From the NCBI GenBank assembly GCA_900318815.1, contig ONMA01000001.1, positions 238,210-302,209 on the forward strand: 64,000 nucleotides of DNA, given 5' to 3'. Source of the DNA: an uncultured Prevotellaceae bacterium. GTDB lineage: Bacteria > Bacteroidota > Bacteroidia > Bacteroidales > Bacteroidaceae. A model generated the notes under the pieces. It saw only the letters and a program-made list of their open reading frames with translations. It did no database searches and had not been told where the DNA came from. This document shows positions 52,047 through 62,100 of the stretch, one piece after another; within the stretch, counting starts at the first letter, position 1, and every line of letters starts with the position of its first letter. The position numbers and the translations under genes are program-made.

Positions 52047-52049
52047 AAG

Positions 52050-53435
52050 CTATCCAAAGAGGGCCCGCAGCGATTCTTCCACCTTGCGCACCGGATGCAG
52101 CTCTATCTGGAACTTCTTACGATTGAATCCCTGCAAGTTGTAGTGGGGGATGATGATGTGCTGGAATCCCAGTTTCTCGGCCTCGGCAATGCGCTGTTCA
52201 ATACGACTCACGGGGCGCACCTCGCCACTTAGGCCCACTTCGCCTGCCATACACCATTGCGGGTCGATGGGCGTATCGACGTTGCTGGAGAGGATGGCCG
52301 CGATGACCGAGAGATCCATAGCCATGTCGGTGACGCGGAGGCCGCCGGCAATGTTCAGGAACACGTCTTTCTGCATGAGTTTGAAGCCAACGCGCTTCTC
52401 AAGTACGGCTAACAGCATGTTCAATCGCCGCTGGTCGAAGCCCGTAGCCTGTCGTTGCGGGGTGCCGTAGGCCGCCGTGGAGACCAGCGCCTGCGTTTCT
52501 ACGAGGAAGGGACGTACTCCCTCGATGGCCGAACTGATGGCTACGCCCGAGAGACCATCGTGTTCGCCTGTGAGAAGCAGCTCCGACGGGTTGCTCACCT
52601 GCCGCAGTCCATCCTGCCGCATTTCGTAGATGCCCAGTTCGGAAGTGCTGCCGAAGCGGTTTTTCATGCTTCGCAGGATGCGGTACATATAATGTTGGTC
52701 GCCCTCGAACTGGATGACCGTGTCGACGATGTGTTCCAGAATCTTCGGTCCGGCCAGCGTTCCTTCCTTCGTGATATGGCCGATGAGGATGACGGGCACG
52801 CCGCTGGTCTTGGCGAAGCGCAGCAGTTGCGACGCGCATTCGCGCACCTGGGTGATGCTGCCTGCCGACGACTCGACCTCTTCGGTGGCAATGGTCTGTA
52901 TGGAGTCGATGACTACGAGGTCGGGTTTCTCGTCGCGGATGTGCTCGAAGATATTCTCGAGCGAGTTCTCGCAGAGTATCAGCAGGTGTTCGGGCGCGTT
53001 GCCGGGGCAGAGCCTTTCGGCACGCATCTTCAGCTGGTGGGCACTTTCCTCACCACTTATATATAATATACGCTTGGTGGTGAGGTGAAGCATGGTCTGC
53101 AACGAGAGGGTCGACTTGCCGATACCCGGCTCGCCGCCTAAGAGGACGATGCTGCCCGGCACCAGTCCTCCGCCCAGTACGCGGTTCAGTTCGCCGTCGT
53201 TCATGTCGATGCGCGGGTCGTCGCGCCCCTCTATCTCCGACAGTCGCATGGCCCGGTTCTTGCGCAGGGCATGTCCCGTGCTTGCAGCTGCCGGTGCTGC
53301 CAGATGCGGTTTCTCGGCTGCAATACGTATTTCCTTGAAGGTGTTCCATTGTCCGCAGGCAGGACATTTGCCTATCCATTTGGGCGATTCCTGCCCACAA
53401 TTGGAGCAGACGTAAGCTGTTTTGTCTTTAGCCAT
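52050..53435 (-). CDS. radA: DNA repair protein RadA
   Basis: 461 residues from ATG at 53435 (MAKDKTAYVCSNCGQ); the frame continues upstream, but the family begins with this zinc finger (CSNCG..CPACG, about 10-30). Walker A GGEPGIGKST (about 96-105), Walker B LVVIDSIQTIATEEVE (about 172-187), the RadA KNRFG motif (SMKNRFGSTSELG, about 253) and the C-terminal LonB-like domain (about 330-461) are present. It promotes branch migration in homologous recombination and recombinational repair. Own promoter at 53462-53492. Confidence 0.95.
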   Translation of the reverse strand: MAKDKTAYVCSNCGQESPKWIGKCPACGQWNTFKEIRIAAEKPHLAAPAAASTGHALRKNRAMRLSEIEGRDDPRIDMNDGELNRVLGGGLVPGSIVLLGGEPGIGKSTLSLQTMLHLTTKRILYISGEESAHQLKMRAERLCPGNAPEHLLILCENSLENIFEHIRDEKPDLVVIDSIQTIATEEVESSAGSITQVRECASQLLRFAKTSGVPVILIGHITKEGTLAGPKILEHIVDTVIQFEGDQHYMYRILRSMKNRFGSTSELGIYEMRQDGLRQVSNPSELLLTGEHDGLSGVAISSAIEGVRPFLVETQALVSTAAYGTPQRQATGFDQRRLNMLLAVLEKRVGFKLMQKDVFLNIAGGLRVTDMAMDLSVIAAILSSNVDTPIDPQWCMAGEVGLSGEVRPVSRIEQRIAEAEKLGFQHIIIPHYNLQGFNRKKFQIELHPVRKVEESLRALFG

Positions 53436-53461
53436 CTCAAAATTTATTGTTGATGATGGCA

Positions 53462-53492
53462 CAAAATTACGAATATTTTTCTTGCTTACAAA
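53462..53492 (-). promoter_or_regulatory. Promoter of radA
   Basis: On the minus strand TTTG (53489-53492), a 19-nt spacer and TAATTTTG (53462-53469), a perfect consensus match about 27 nt before the radA ATG. It overlaps the divergent promoter region of the lipoprotein gene. Confidence 0.8.
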
Positions 53493-53501
53493 ATTTTTTA
53501 T

Positions 53502-53509
53502 TACTTTTG
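53502..53509 (+). promoter_or_regulatory. Putative -7 element for the substrate-binding lipoprotein operon
   Basis: TACTTTTG fits TAnnTTTG. Predicted start about 53516 gives an ~80-nt leader that carries the hairpin at 53551-53589. Confidence 0.5.
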
Positions 53510-53550
53510 CACCGTGATTAAGGCTAATATCGCACATTAATTTAAAGGAG

Positions 53551-53589
53551 AAGGGTGGCCAAGCGCTTGCAGAAGCACTTGACGCCCTT
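53551..53589 (+). other. Structured leader hairpin
   Basis: AAGGGTGGCCAAG pairs with CTTGACGCCCTT with internal mismatches, and an inner GCTT/AAGC stem tops it. It lies between the -7 element and the ATG and is followed by TTTATCTTC. It could be an attenuator or ligand-sensing leader; no known riboswitch motif is recognised. Confidence 0.4.
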
Positions 53590-53598
53590 TTATCTTCA

Positions 53599-54543
53599 AT
53601 GGAAAGAAACATGAGGAAGCTATATTTGTTATTGGCTGTAGTTATGACGTTCGCCGCCTGTGGCGATGACGAACATGCCGCCAGACAGCGGGCAATGGCC
53701 CTTGATTCGGCTGCCTGGCACGTGGCTGTGATGCCCACATTGGATTGTATGCCCCTGTATGTAGCCGCCGAACGGGGCTTTTTCGACGAGGCCGGTGTTC
53801 CTGTGAGGCTCGAAATCTATCAGGCCCAGATGGATGTCGACACCGCCCTGCTGCGCAATAGGGTAGTGGGAGCCGTGACCGACCTCGCTCGGGTGGAGCA
53901 TCTGCGACAGCAGGGCATGCAGCTTGAGTGTGTCTCGGCCACCGATGCCTGCTGGCAACTCATGTCGAAACGTTCGGCGCGCATCGTTAAACTGCCCCAG
54001 CTCGACGACAAGATGATGGCCATGACCCGCTATTCGGCCACCGACATGCTGTCGGACTTGGTGGTCGACACGGCGAAGCTGAAGCCCGAAAGGGTATTCC
54101 GCATCCAGGTGAACGATATAGGCGTGCGGCTCGGCATGCTGCAGGCCGACATCATGGATGCCATGTTCCTGCCCGAACCGCAGGCCACCGTGGGGCGCAA
54201 CCTGAAAGGAAAGGTGCTGCTCGACACGCGGAAACTCGATCTCTGGTTGGGCACTATTGCCTTCCAGGCCGACTCGCTGAAAGGCCAGGACAAACGGCTG
54301 AAGGCATTCACCAAGGCTTACGACCGTGCGGTGGACAGTCTGAACGGCTTAGGAATGAAGAACTACCGTCAGCTGATGGAGCGTTGCCTGAACGTGAACA
54401 GTCAGGCCTTGGACTCCCTGCCAGCCGACTTCCGTTTCAGACATGCCGCCAAACCACGTCAGAAGGACGTGGAAAGTGCCAGGAAATGGTGGGAAAAACG
54501 AGTAGAATCAATGAAATATGTGGAAAGAAGATACATTCAATGA
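53599..54543 (+). CDS. ABC-type substrate-binding lipoprotein (NMT1/SsuA-like)
   Basis: 314 residues. A lipoprotein signal (LYLLLAVVMTFAAC; lipid Cys about residue 21) precedes a periplasmic-binding-protein fold: WHVAVMPTLDCMPLYVAAERGFFDEAGVPV (about 40-69, described in pieces), ALLRNRVVGAVTDLARV and VNDIGVRLGMLQADIMDAMFLPEPQATVG. The MPLYVAAERGFF motif is typical of NMT1/taurine/nitrate-type solute binders. No permease or ATPase gene follows, so the partner transporter is elsewhere. A second ATG at 53611 would shorten the signal by four residues. It overlaps the next gene by 26 nt. Confidence 0.8.
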   Translation: MERNMRKLYLLLAVVMTFAACGDDEHAARQRAMALDSAAWHVAVMPTLDCMPLYVAAERGFFDEAGVPVRLEIYQAQMDVDTALLRNRVVGAVTDLARVEHLRQQGMQLECVSATDACWQLMSKRSARIVKLPQLDDKMMAMTRYSATDMLSDLVVDTAKLKPERVFRIQVNDIGVRLGMLQADIMDAMFLPEPQATVGRNLKGKVLLDTRKLDLWLGTIAFQADSLKGQDKRLKAFTKAYDRAVDSLNGLGMKNYRQLMERCLNVNSQALDSLPADFRFRHAAKPRQKDVESARKWWEKRVESMKYVERRYIQ

Positions 54544-56728
54544 GATAGCCGGGCAACTGCTTAGCCATCGCTTAGGGAAGGCCATCAAGATGATGGACAA
54601 CTTCTTGCTTTCGCATCCGGGCCATCCCGCTACAGAGCCGTTCCATCTGTACGCCTCTCATTACGAGCTGCTGAAAGGCTACTGGACATCGGGTTACGAC
54701 GATCCGCAGCGCGACCAGCTCTATCAGGACCTGCTACATCGTTTCTATGTACTCATGGCGGCGATGACCCAGCATGAGTGCAACCGCAGCTCGTCCTATC
54801 GCTCGACGATACGGCGCATGGCCTTGCAGTTCAGGAAAGACTGGTCGCTGACGGCTGTCAAGGGCGAACTGGAGAACTTCGTGAGCGACATGGCCCTGCT
54901 CTCGCTGGAACCTGAGAACGTGCAGGCCGAGAAGAGCCGCACACTCTATGAACAGCACCAGCGACTACTTTGCCACCTGTTCAACTATATGCTGACTTCC
55001 GAACTCTGGCATACCGCAGATGCCGAGACCTGCATGGATATTCTGCTCTCGCCAACGGTCGACAGCATTGACCAGCAGCTCATTGTCAGCAGCATAACGC
55101 TGGCCGCGCTCAACCTCTTCGACATACATAAGTTCAAGACCTTGGTAAGAGTCTATCAGCAGTCGACCGACGAACGGGTGCGACAACGCGCGCTGGTGGG
55201 CTGGGCTTTGGTGGCCGATGCCGAGAAATCGAGCATCTATCCCGAGGTGAAGGACATCATTGCGCTGGCATGCGAGGATGAAAACTGCTGCAAGGAACTG
55301 GCCGAGCTGCAGATGCAGATGGTCTTCTGCATGGAGGCCGAGGCAGATACCCGTCGCATTCAGGACGAAATCATGCCCGATCTGCTGAAAAACAGCCACA
55401 TCAAGATTACGCGCCAAGGACTCGTCGATGCCGATGAAGACACGCTGGAGGATATTCTGCATCCTGATGCAGCCGAGCAGAACATGGAAAAGATGGAAGA
55501 GAGCATGAAGAAGATGGCCGACATGCAGCAGCAGGGAGCGGACATCTACTTCGGAGGTTTCTCGCAGATGAAGCGCTTCCCCTTCTTCAACGAAGCAGGC
55601 AACTGGCTCATGCCCTTCTATCCGCAGCATCCCGGCATCAGTACGATATGGAACAAGACTAGGGGCAGGAAGTTCCTGCACCTGATCACCAAGTTAGGGG
55701 CTTTCTGCGACAGCGACAAGTACTCGTTTGTACTGGCTTTCGAGATGGTACTCGACCGTCTGCCCGCCAGCATGCTCTCGATGATAGAGCAGGGCGAGGC
55801 CGTTCCCATGCCGGTAGGGGGCGAGGTGGCACCCGAGACGCAGCACGACCCGGCATTCATCAGGCGCATCTACCTGCAGAATCTCTACCGCTTCTTCAAA
55901 ATCTATCCCTCGCGCAGCGAGTTCAGGAATCCTTTCGGCACCCTGTCGGAGCCGGAGTTCCTCTTTTTCTGCAACCCGCTTTTCTGCGATACCGACCTGC
56001 AGGGCAGCTACATGAAGCTGGCTTCCTTCCTGCTGAAGCGCAAGATGCACAAGGAAGCCGCGAAGGTACTGGCCTGCTGCACGCCCGACAGCAAGTCGTT
56101 CCAATACTATATGATGATGGGACTGTTGGCCTCAAGAAATGTTATTGAACTTACCGACGACATGCCACGGGTGTCTGACTGCTACCGGCAGGCACTCTCT
56201 TTGCAGCCCGACAACGAAAAGGCGCTGGCCGGACTTGCCCGTGCGTGCTTCAATGAGCACGACTACGAGCAGTCGCTGACCTGCTACGAGCGTCTGTTGA
56301 GTCTGCATGAAGGGAGCGCGAGCCACGAACTGGGGCGTGCCGTGTGCCTGCTGAACATGAAACGTTACGAGGAGGCACTACAGAAACTCTTCCAGCTGGA
56401 TTATGAACAGCCCGACAGCATGGCCGTGAAGCGGTCGCTGGCCTGGGCGCTGACCGTGAACAATAAGTTTGAACAGGCAGAGAAAATCTACGGACAACTG
56501 CTGAATGAGAACCCGGTGCAGACGGTGGACTTGCTGAACTACGGCTATTGCCTGTGGTTCCAGCACCGCCATCAGCAGGCTGCTGACATGTTCCGCCGGC
56601 TCTTATCGGGTGACGATGCCATCGATATCGTGCAGGAGTTCACGCAGGTAGAGGCAGAGCTGATTCGTGAGCGGGGCATCTCCGAGGTCGAAGTGCAGCT
56701 TATGCTCGACCTGATTTCCTCTGACTGA
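54518..56728 (+). CDS. Large TPR-repeat protein
   Basis: 736 residues with no signal peptide or membrane segment. The C-terminal ~220 residues contain TPR-like helices (ALSLQPDNEKALAGLARACF, YEQSLTCYERLLSLHEG, YEEALQKLFQLDYEQPD, KFEQAEKIYGQLLNENP). The N-terminal 450 residues are helical without a recognised domain and include QQGADIYFGGFSQMKRFPFF. The start overlaps the lipoprotein gene by 26 nt, so translation is coupled. Its last 29 nt overlap the convergent acyltransferase. Function is unknown; TPRs imply protein-protein contacts. Confidence 0.75.
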   Translation: MWKEDTFNEIAGQLLSHRLGKAIKMMDNFLLSHPGHPATEPFHLYASHYELLKGYWTSGYDDPQRDQLYQDLLHRFYVLMAAMTQHECNRSSSYRSTIRRMALQFRKDWSLTAVKGELENFVSDMALLSLEPENVQAEKSRTLYEQHQRLLCHLFNYMLTSELWHTADAETCMDILLSPTVDSIDQQLIVSSITLAALNLFDIHKFKTLVRVYQQSTDERVRQRALVGWALVADAEKSSIYPEVKDIIALACEDENCCKELAELQMQMVFCMEAEADTRRIQDEIMPDLLKNSHIKITRQGLVDADEDTLEDILHPDAAEQNMEKMEESMKKMADMQQQGADIYFGGFSQMKRFPFFNEAGNWLMPFYPQHPGISTIWNKTRGRKFLHLITKLGAFCDSDKYSFVLAFEMVLDRLPASMLSMIEQGEAVPMPVGGEVAPETQHDPAFIRRIYLQNLYRFFKIYPSRSEFRNPFGTLSEPEFLFFCNPLFCDTDLQGSYMKLASFLLKRKMHKEAAKVLACCTPDSKSFQYYMMMGLLASRNVIELTDDMPRVSDCYRQALSLQPDNEKALAGLARACFNEHDYEQSLTCYERLLSLHEGSASHELGRAVCLLNMKRYEEALQKLFQLDYEQPDSMAVKRSLAWALTVNNKFEQAEKIYGQLLNENPVQTVDLLNYGYCLWFQHRHQQAADMFRRLLSGDDAIDIVQEFTQVEAELIRERGISEVEVQLMLDLISSD

Positions 56729-57836
56729 AAGCCTGTCTGGCCCGTTCAATCCCGTAATTAACGCTGAGGGGGATGGCAACACCCGCAAGGGCATAGAGCA
56801 GCCAGAAGCAATCGTCGGCTGAATGGTCGTGAATCACCATGTGACAGCCTATCTGCGCCCAGTCCAAGTCGTAGTACAGAATCTTGAGAATGCTCACTAC
56901 CTTGTAGCTGACGATGTGGAACACGAAGACGGGTAGGGTATGGTTGCCCACATAAACTAATACATCCTTTACTTTTCCTTCATGGCGGTCTATCCAAGTG
57001 GCTATGTTGTAAGTCATTAAGAAACCGCAGATGGCTGGAATTGGCAGGGATAGAAACTGTTCGAAGGTGGAACGCCAGTTCATGTTGGCAGTTGCATAGA
57101 CGGAGAAATACCAGACCGTGACGAAGAACTGCATCGTGTTCCACCAGGAAGGCTTGTATCGCTGTTGCCATTGTCGGAACAGGAAACCTACGCCATAGAA
57201 AAACAGGCCCATCAGGTCGCGGTAGCCACCCTGTACAAGGGTGTAGACCTTCAGGTTCTCGTAGGTCTTCCATCCGCTAAGCAGTAAGGCTACGACGCAC
57301 ACTCCGATGGGAATCCACAGCTGCAACGCCTTCTGCGTAGGGGCGGTCTTGCAGATGCACGCCCAGAGTTTCACGCCAAGCTTGAAGAATACCAGATAGA
57401 GAATGCTGGCCACTAACAGTCCCCGGAAGAACCAGAAGGCCCCGCACAGGAACTCGTCGTACCCGCCCATGGCCGACACCATGTTCCAGAGCCGCTGTTC
57501 GGCCTGATGCCAGGTGTAGGGATGGGTCACGCCTCCCGCAGCGTTGCCGTATTGCTCGTTGAGCAGTCCGATGTCGAACATCCAGTTGTGGATAATCAGG
57601 AAAAAGACAGACCACTTGAGGAAAGGCAGATAGAGTCCGCGCAGGCGCTTCTTTACGAAGGTGGCCTCGTTGCTGAGGTAGCTCAGGGAAAAGAAGTAGC
57701 CCGCCGCCATGAAGAACACCGGCATGTGGAACTCATAGAGAAAGGCCGACAGACCCGCAGGACAGTCGGCATGACCAATGACCATGAGGATGATGGCCAT
57801 TGCCTTAGTGATGGATATGACGGTGTTTTGTTTCAA
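56700..57836 (-). CDS. Membrane acyltransferase, acyltransferase-3 family
   Basis: 378 residues with about ten hydrophobic segments. The N-terminal ISITKAMAIILMVIGHAD with the conserved His in VIGHA, and the FHMPVFFMAAGYFFSLSY stretch, are hallmarks of the Acyl_transf_3 family, which O-acylates surface glycans or other envelope molecules. The 3' end overlaps the convergent TPR gene by 29 nt. No linked polysaccharide genes suggest the acceptor. Confidence 0.88.
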   Translation of the reverse strand: MKQNTVISITKAMAIILMVIGHADCPAGLSAFLYEFHMPVFFMAAGYFFSLSYLSNEATFVKKRLRGLYLPFLKWSVFFLIIHNWMFDIGLLNEQYGNAAGGVTHPYTWHQAEQRLWNMVSAMGGYDEFLCGAFWFFRGLLVASILYLVFFKLGVKLWACICKTAPTQKALQLWIPIGVCVVALLLSGWKTYENLKVYTLVQGGYRDLMGLFFYGVGFLFRQWQQRYKPSWWNTMQFFVTVWYFSVYATANMNWRSTFEQFLSLPIPAICGFLMTYNIATWIDRHEGKVKDVLVYVGNHTLPVFVFHIVSYKVVSILKILYYDLDWAQIGCHMVIHDHSADDCFWLLYALAGVAIPLSVNYGIERARQAFSQRKSGRA

Positions 57837-57910
57837 TACAATAGATACTCGTTTCGTTCGTAAGATTCGTGGTCGTTATGGATGAATCGAAAGAGAAGTT
57901 TTCAATTTCC

Positions 57911-59194
57911 TCAGAGGAACGGTCTCAGCAGATGGGCGAACCATCCGCGGAACTTCTGCCACGGCGTGCGGAACTCGTCCCATACTTCCGGGGTGAGCAG
58001 GACGCTGTTGGTGATGTCGCGGTTGAACATGTCGTCGAGTTCCTTGGTGGTGCATCGGTCGATGATGACGGCATTCTCCTCATAGTCGAACCGCAGGCTC
58101 CGGGCATCCAGGTTGGTAGAGCCGACGGTGCAGAAAAGCCCGTCGACCATCATAATCTTGGAGTGGTGGAATCCCGGCTGATAGAGCCACACCTTGGCAC
58201 CGCGCTTCATGAGTTTGTGGGCATTATAGAACACGCAGTCGGGTGTAAGGGGGATGTCGCTCTTCGCCGATACCATGATGTCGACCTTCACGCCCCGGAG
58301 CAATGCCTGTCGCAAGGCGCGGTTGACCGATGGGATGAGTGTGAGGTAGGGATTAATGATGCGGATGGAGTCCTGAGCGGCATGGATGGCTCCTACATAG
58401 AACTGTCGCATCACCTTGTTGGTGGTGTGCGGTTCGCGATTGACGATACCCACCAGCTTGTGTCCGGCTGTTTGGGTGGTGTCGGGCTTCAGATGCTGGA
58501 AGTCGTTGGGCTGGTAGGCCCGGAAATACTCTGGACGCCAGATGTCCTCGCCCGTGGTTTGCTGCCAGATACGCGCGAAGATGAGTTGCAGTTCGTTCAC
58601 GGCTCCACCCTCGATGCGGCAATGCATGTCGCGCCATTCGCCCACCTGCTCCGTACCTTTTATATAATAGTCGGCCACGTTCATGCCGCCGGTATAGGCA
58701 ATCTTCCCGTCGATGACCACAATCTTGCGGTGATCGCGAGGCCAGATATGGTTGACCCACGGGAAGCGGATGGGGTCGAACTCCCAGATGTCAATGCTGT
58801 CGGCCCGCAGACTCCTGATGTGCTTCTTCAGCAGAGGCTGGTTGTTGGAGTCATTGCCGAATCCGTCGAAGAGGGCTCTCACCTCAACGCCTTCCTTCCG
58901 CTTCTCTCGCAGGATGTCGAAGAGCAGCGAGGCGATGGAGTCGTTGCGGAAGTTGAAGTATTCCAAGTGGATGCTATGGCGGGCCTGGCGTATGGCCTTG
59001 AACATGTCGTCGAACTTTTGCTGGCCCGACATGAGTAGTGTTACCCGGTTGTTGTGTGAGAAGTTGACGCCGCAAGCCTCTAATTCGTGTCGGATGACAG
59101 AGTCGGACCTAATGGCCGTCTGCGCTTGAGCGAGAAAAGAAGTGGCGAGCGTGACGGCCATCACTCCCGCCCTGAGTTGTTCCGTTATCTTCAT
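57911..59194 (-). CDS. Secreted phospholipase D-like protein (cardiolipin synthase family)
   Basis: 427 residues. The N-terminus MKITEQLRAGVMAVTLATSF...AQA looks like a signal peptide rather than the two membrane helices of classical cardiolipin synthase. Both HKD motifs are complete: HRKIVVIDGKIAYTGGMN (about 185) and HHSKIMMVDGLFCTVGSTNLD (about 345). So it is a two-HKD PLD enzyme, either a periplasmic cardiolipin synthase or a phospholipase. Its ATG overlaps the HTCS stop by ATGA (59191-59194), meaning the regulator and the PLD are translationally coupled. Confidence 0.85.
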   Translation of the reverse strand: MKITEQLRAGVMAVTLATSFLAQAQTAIRSDSVIRHELEACGVNFSHNNRVTLLMSGQQKFDDMFKAIRQARHSIHLEYFNFRNDSIASLLFDILREKRKEGVEVRALFDGFGNDSNNQPLLKKHIRSLRADSIDIWEFDPIRFPWVNHIWPRDHRKIVVIDGKIAYTGGMNVADYYIKGTEQVGEWRDMHCRIEGGAVNELQLIFARIWQQTTGEDIWRPEYFRAYQPNDFQHLKPDTTQTAGHKLVGIVNREPHTTNKVMRQFYVGAIHAAQDSIRIINPYLTLIPSVNRALRQALLRGVKVDIMVSAKSDIPLTPDCVFYNAHKLMKRGAKVWLYQPGFHHSKIMMVDGLFCTVGSTNLDARSLRFDYEENAVIIDRCTTKELDDMFNRDITNSVLLTPEVWDEFRTPWQKFRGWFAHLLRPFL

Positions 59195-62100
59195 TTGCGA
59201 TATTTCAGTCGGTATTCTGTAGGAGTAATGCCGAAGCGCTCCCTAAACGTGCTGATGAAATGATTGGCCGAGGCATAGCCTATGTTAGTGGCCAGCTCGT
59301 TCATGTTGATGTTAGTACGCTTCAGCAGGATGCAGGCGTGCTTCAGTCGCAGGTCGCGAACCAGCTCCGATGGGGTCTTGCCCGTCAGGTCGCGCACTTT
59401 CTGGAATAGTGGTCGCATGCCCATGCCCATGGCCGAGGCCATCTCTTCCAGGTTGAACTGCCCTCGGTTCATGTTGTGCTGCACGTATTGTTCGATGCTT
59501 TGTATGAGCCGTCGGTCCATGGCGTCCATCATGGAATAGCTATCGTCGTGCATTTCATCGTCAGCCTCGGCACTGGTATGTTCCTTTTCCTGCTCGTGAT
59601 TTTTCAGGTGGGTCGATACCAGCCTGATTTCCTCGTCGTCTTCATCCTGTCTTCCCACTTTGTAGTCACCGTAGGTCATGGACTCGGTGGCTGTGGTCAT
59701 GCTCGAGTTCCTGCCTTCGAGCATGCGTGTCTCAGCACCTTCGATGAGGTTGTCGGCAATCTCGGCCTTAATGCCCAGTGCCTTGTTGAACCTGATCAGG
59801 GCATCATGGATGTTGAATGGCTTCGACATGTAGTCGTCGGCACTCATGGTGATGTTTTGGCTCATCATGTCTTTCGAGCTGAGTTTGTTCTCGGTCATCA
59901 GGATGAACTTGATTTTGTAGAGCTTAGGATCGGTCTTGAGCTTGTTACACAGTTCGCTGCCAGTCATGTTGGGCATGTCCTGCTTGCATACCACGAGGTT
60001 CGGGAGTCCCGTCTCAATCTCGGCTGAGGCCTTGGTTGTGCTGTTGAAGACATAGAAGTCATAGACATTGCGCAGGCGGGAGAATACGAAGTTGGCAAAA
60101 TCCTGGTTGTCGTCGATGAAGTACACCTTGAAGCCCGCCATGGGCGAGTTGCTTTGCTGAGGACGAATCTCATAGGAAAGCTCGTCGTGTACGGCCTGCG
60201 GCAGGTTGATCTCGCCGTGGCTGTTCATCTCGAAATGCTTGCGCACGTTCTCCTTGGCAACGTCTTCCGGGTGTTCCAGGAACGACTGCATGTCGCTCAC
60301 GCGGGTGATAATCTGTAGCATCTGTGAGTGCAGGTTGTTCAGTTGCTCGCGTTCCTCCAAGGTGCTGTTCTTTTCCGAAAGGTCCATGATGATTGATGTC
60401 ATGCGCGACATGGGTTGTCGCAGTTCGTCGCTGGCCGCCTTGATTTCATCGCGCTGGCGCATCAGTTCGGTAATGACGACTTTCTTCTTGGTCCAGAGTA
60501 CTTTAATCTGGTCGAATCCCATTTTCCATAGATACAGCACCACTGCAATGATGACGACATAGAGCAATTGCATATACCATTTCCACCACCATGCAGGCGC
60601 AATAGTGATGACGAGTACGCTTTCCTGCGAGGGCTGTGCGCTGTTTTCCGGGCTGCTTGCCTTCACATATAGTTCGTAGGTGCCGCTGGCGAGGTCGGTA
60701 AAGGTGACGCTATGCCTGAGTGCGTCGCCGGGGACGTAAGTGTCGTTGAGACCTTTCAGCATATAGTGGAACTGCAGGCGTTCGTTCTGGTTGTAGTTGC
60801 CTGCTGCAAACTTGATGGTAAAGGTGTTCTCGTTGTGTTCCAGGTAGATAGACTGGCTCTCATTAAGTGCCTGTGGCAGGATGACACGCCCATGGAAGAT
60901 GACCCCCGTATGCACTTCTTCCTCGCCGATATACAGTTGGGTGAGGATTACTTTGGGCAGCGACTCCTTCTCTTTGTCGGTCTTCGGGCGCAGGCGGCTG
61001 ACGCCGTTGATGCCGCCCATGATGATGTTGCCGTCTTTCTGCTTGAGAATGCTGCCCAGGTTGAACTCGTTTCCTTGCAGTCCGTCGTTCTGGTCGTAGT
61101 TGTAAAGACCATAGTTCAGCTTACCGCCATGATGGTCGACGACGATGCGCGACACGCCATTACTCGTCGTTATCCAGATATTGCTGTGCTTATCCTCGGT
61201 GATGCCGCAGATGTTGTTGTTGCATAGCCCCTCACGCTCGGTGATATAGTCAAGTTCGTCGTTTTCCAGATTCAGCACGTTGAGACCTTCACGAGTGCCA
61301 ATCCAGAGCAGCTTGCGGCTGTCCTGATAGACTTGCGTAATAAAGCTGTTGGTGAAGCGCTTCATATTGGTAGAGTTGCCTATCAGGTGCCTGGTCTCCG
61401 TGGTTGAGAGGTTCATGATGGTCAGGCCTTCCGATGTACCTATGAGCAGTTCATTGTCGCGTCCGTAGCTCAGCGAGGTGATGCTGTTGGTCTGCAAGTT
61501 GTTCTTTGCCTTGGTGTAGCTGGCAAAGGTGTTCATTCTCGGGTTGTAGTTCTGCAGACCGCCATCCGTGGCTATCCACAGGTTGCCGCTGCCGTCGGCA
61601 CACATGGCATTGATATGGTTGTCTATGAGCTTATTGCCTTCGCTCGTCGTAGAGTAGAACATGGTATTGCCGTCCTTGATGCGGGTGAGTCCGTTCTGTG
61701 CCGATCCCACCCAGATGCTACCGTCCATCGTGGCGGCCATCGAAGTTACGCCGAAACTGGCAAGCCTGCCCACGTAGCCCACTACGCCTTCGTCGCTCGT
61801 GCCGTACCATACTCTGCCCGTCGAGTCCTGCACCATGGCCGTGACGTCGCCGATAGTTTCCGACAGGAACTTATAGATGTTCTCGCCCCAGTAGGCCACG
61901 CCCGACTTGGCTGTACCCACCCATAGCAGGTCGGTATTGTCGATATAGACGCTCTGGATGTTGTTGGAGTGACGGGTAATGGCCCCGTAGGAGTTCATGG
62001 CTGTGGGCTGTGCCGATTCCATCGCATGGCTGTTCACGTTCACCTTTATCAGTCCCTTGCGGTTAGTGGCTACCCAGATGTTGCCTTTGCGGTCGGCGGC

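Noticed and set aside
53551..53589. TPP or other known riboswitch
   Set aside because: No CTGAGA or other class signature is present in the leader.
53436..53738. Upstream extension of radA
   Set aside because: The extension runs through the promoter at 53462-53492 and the divergent gene start; the family starts at MAKDKTAY.
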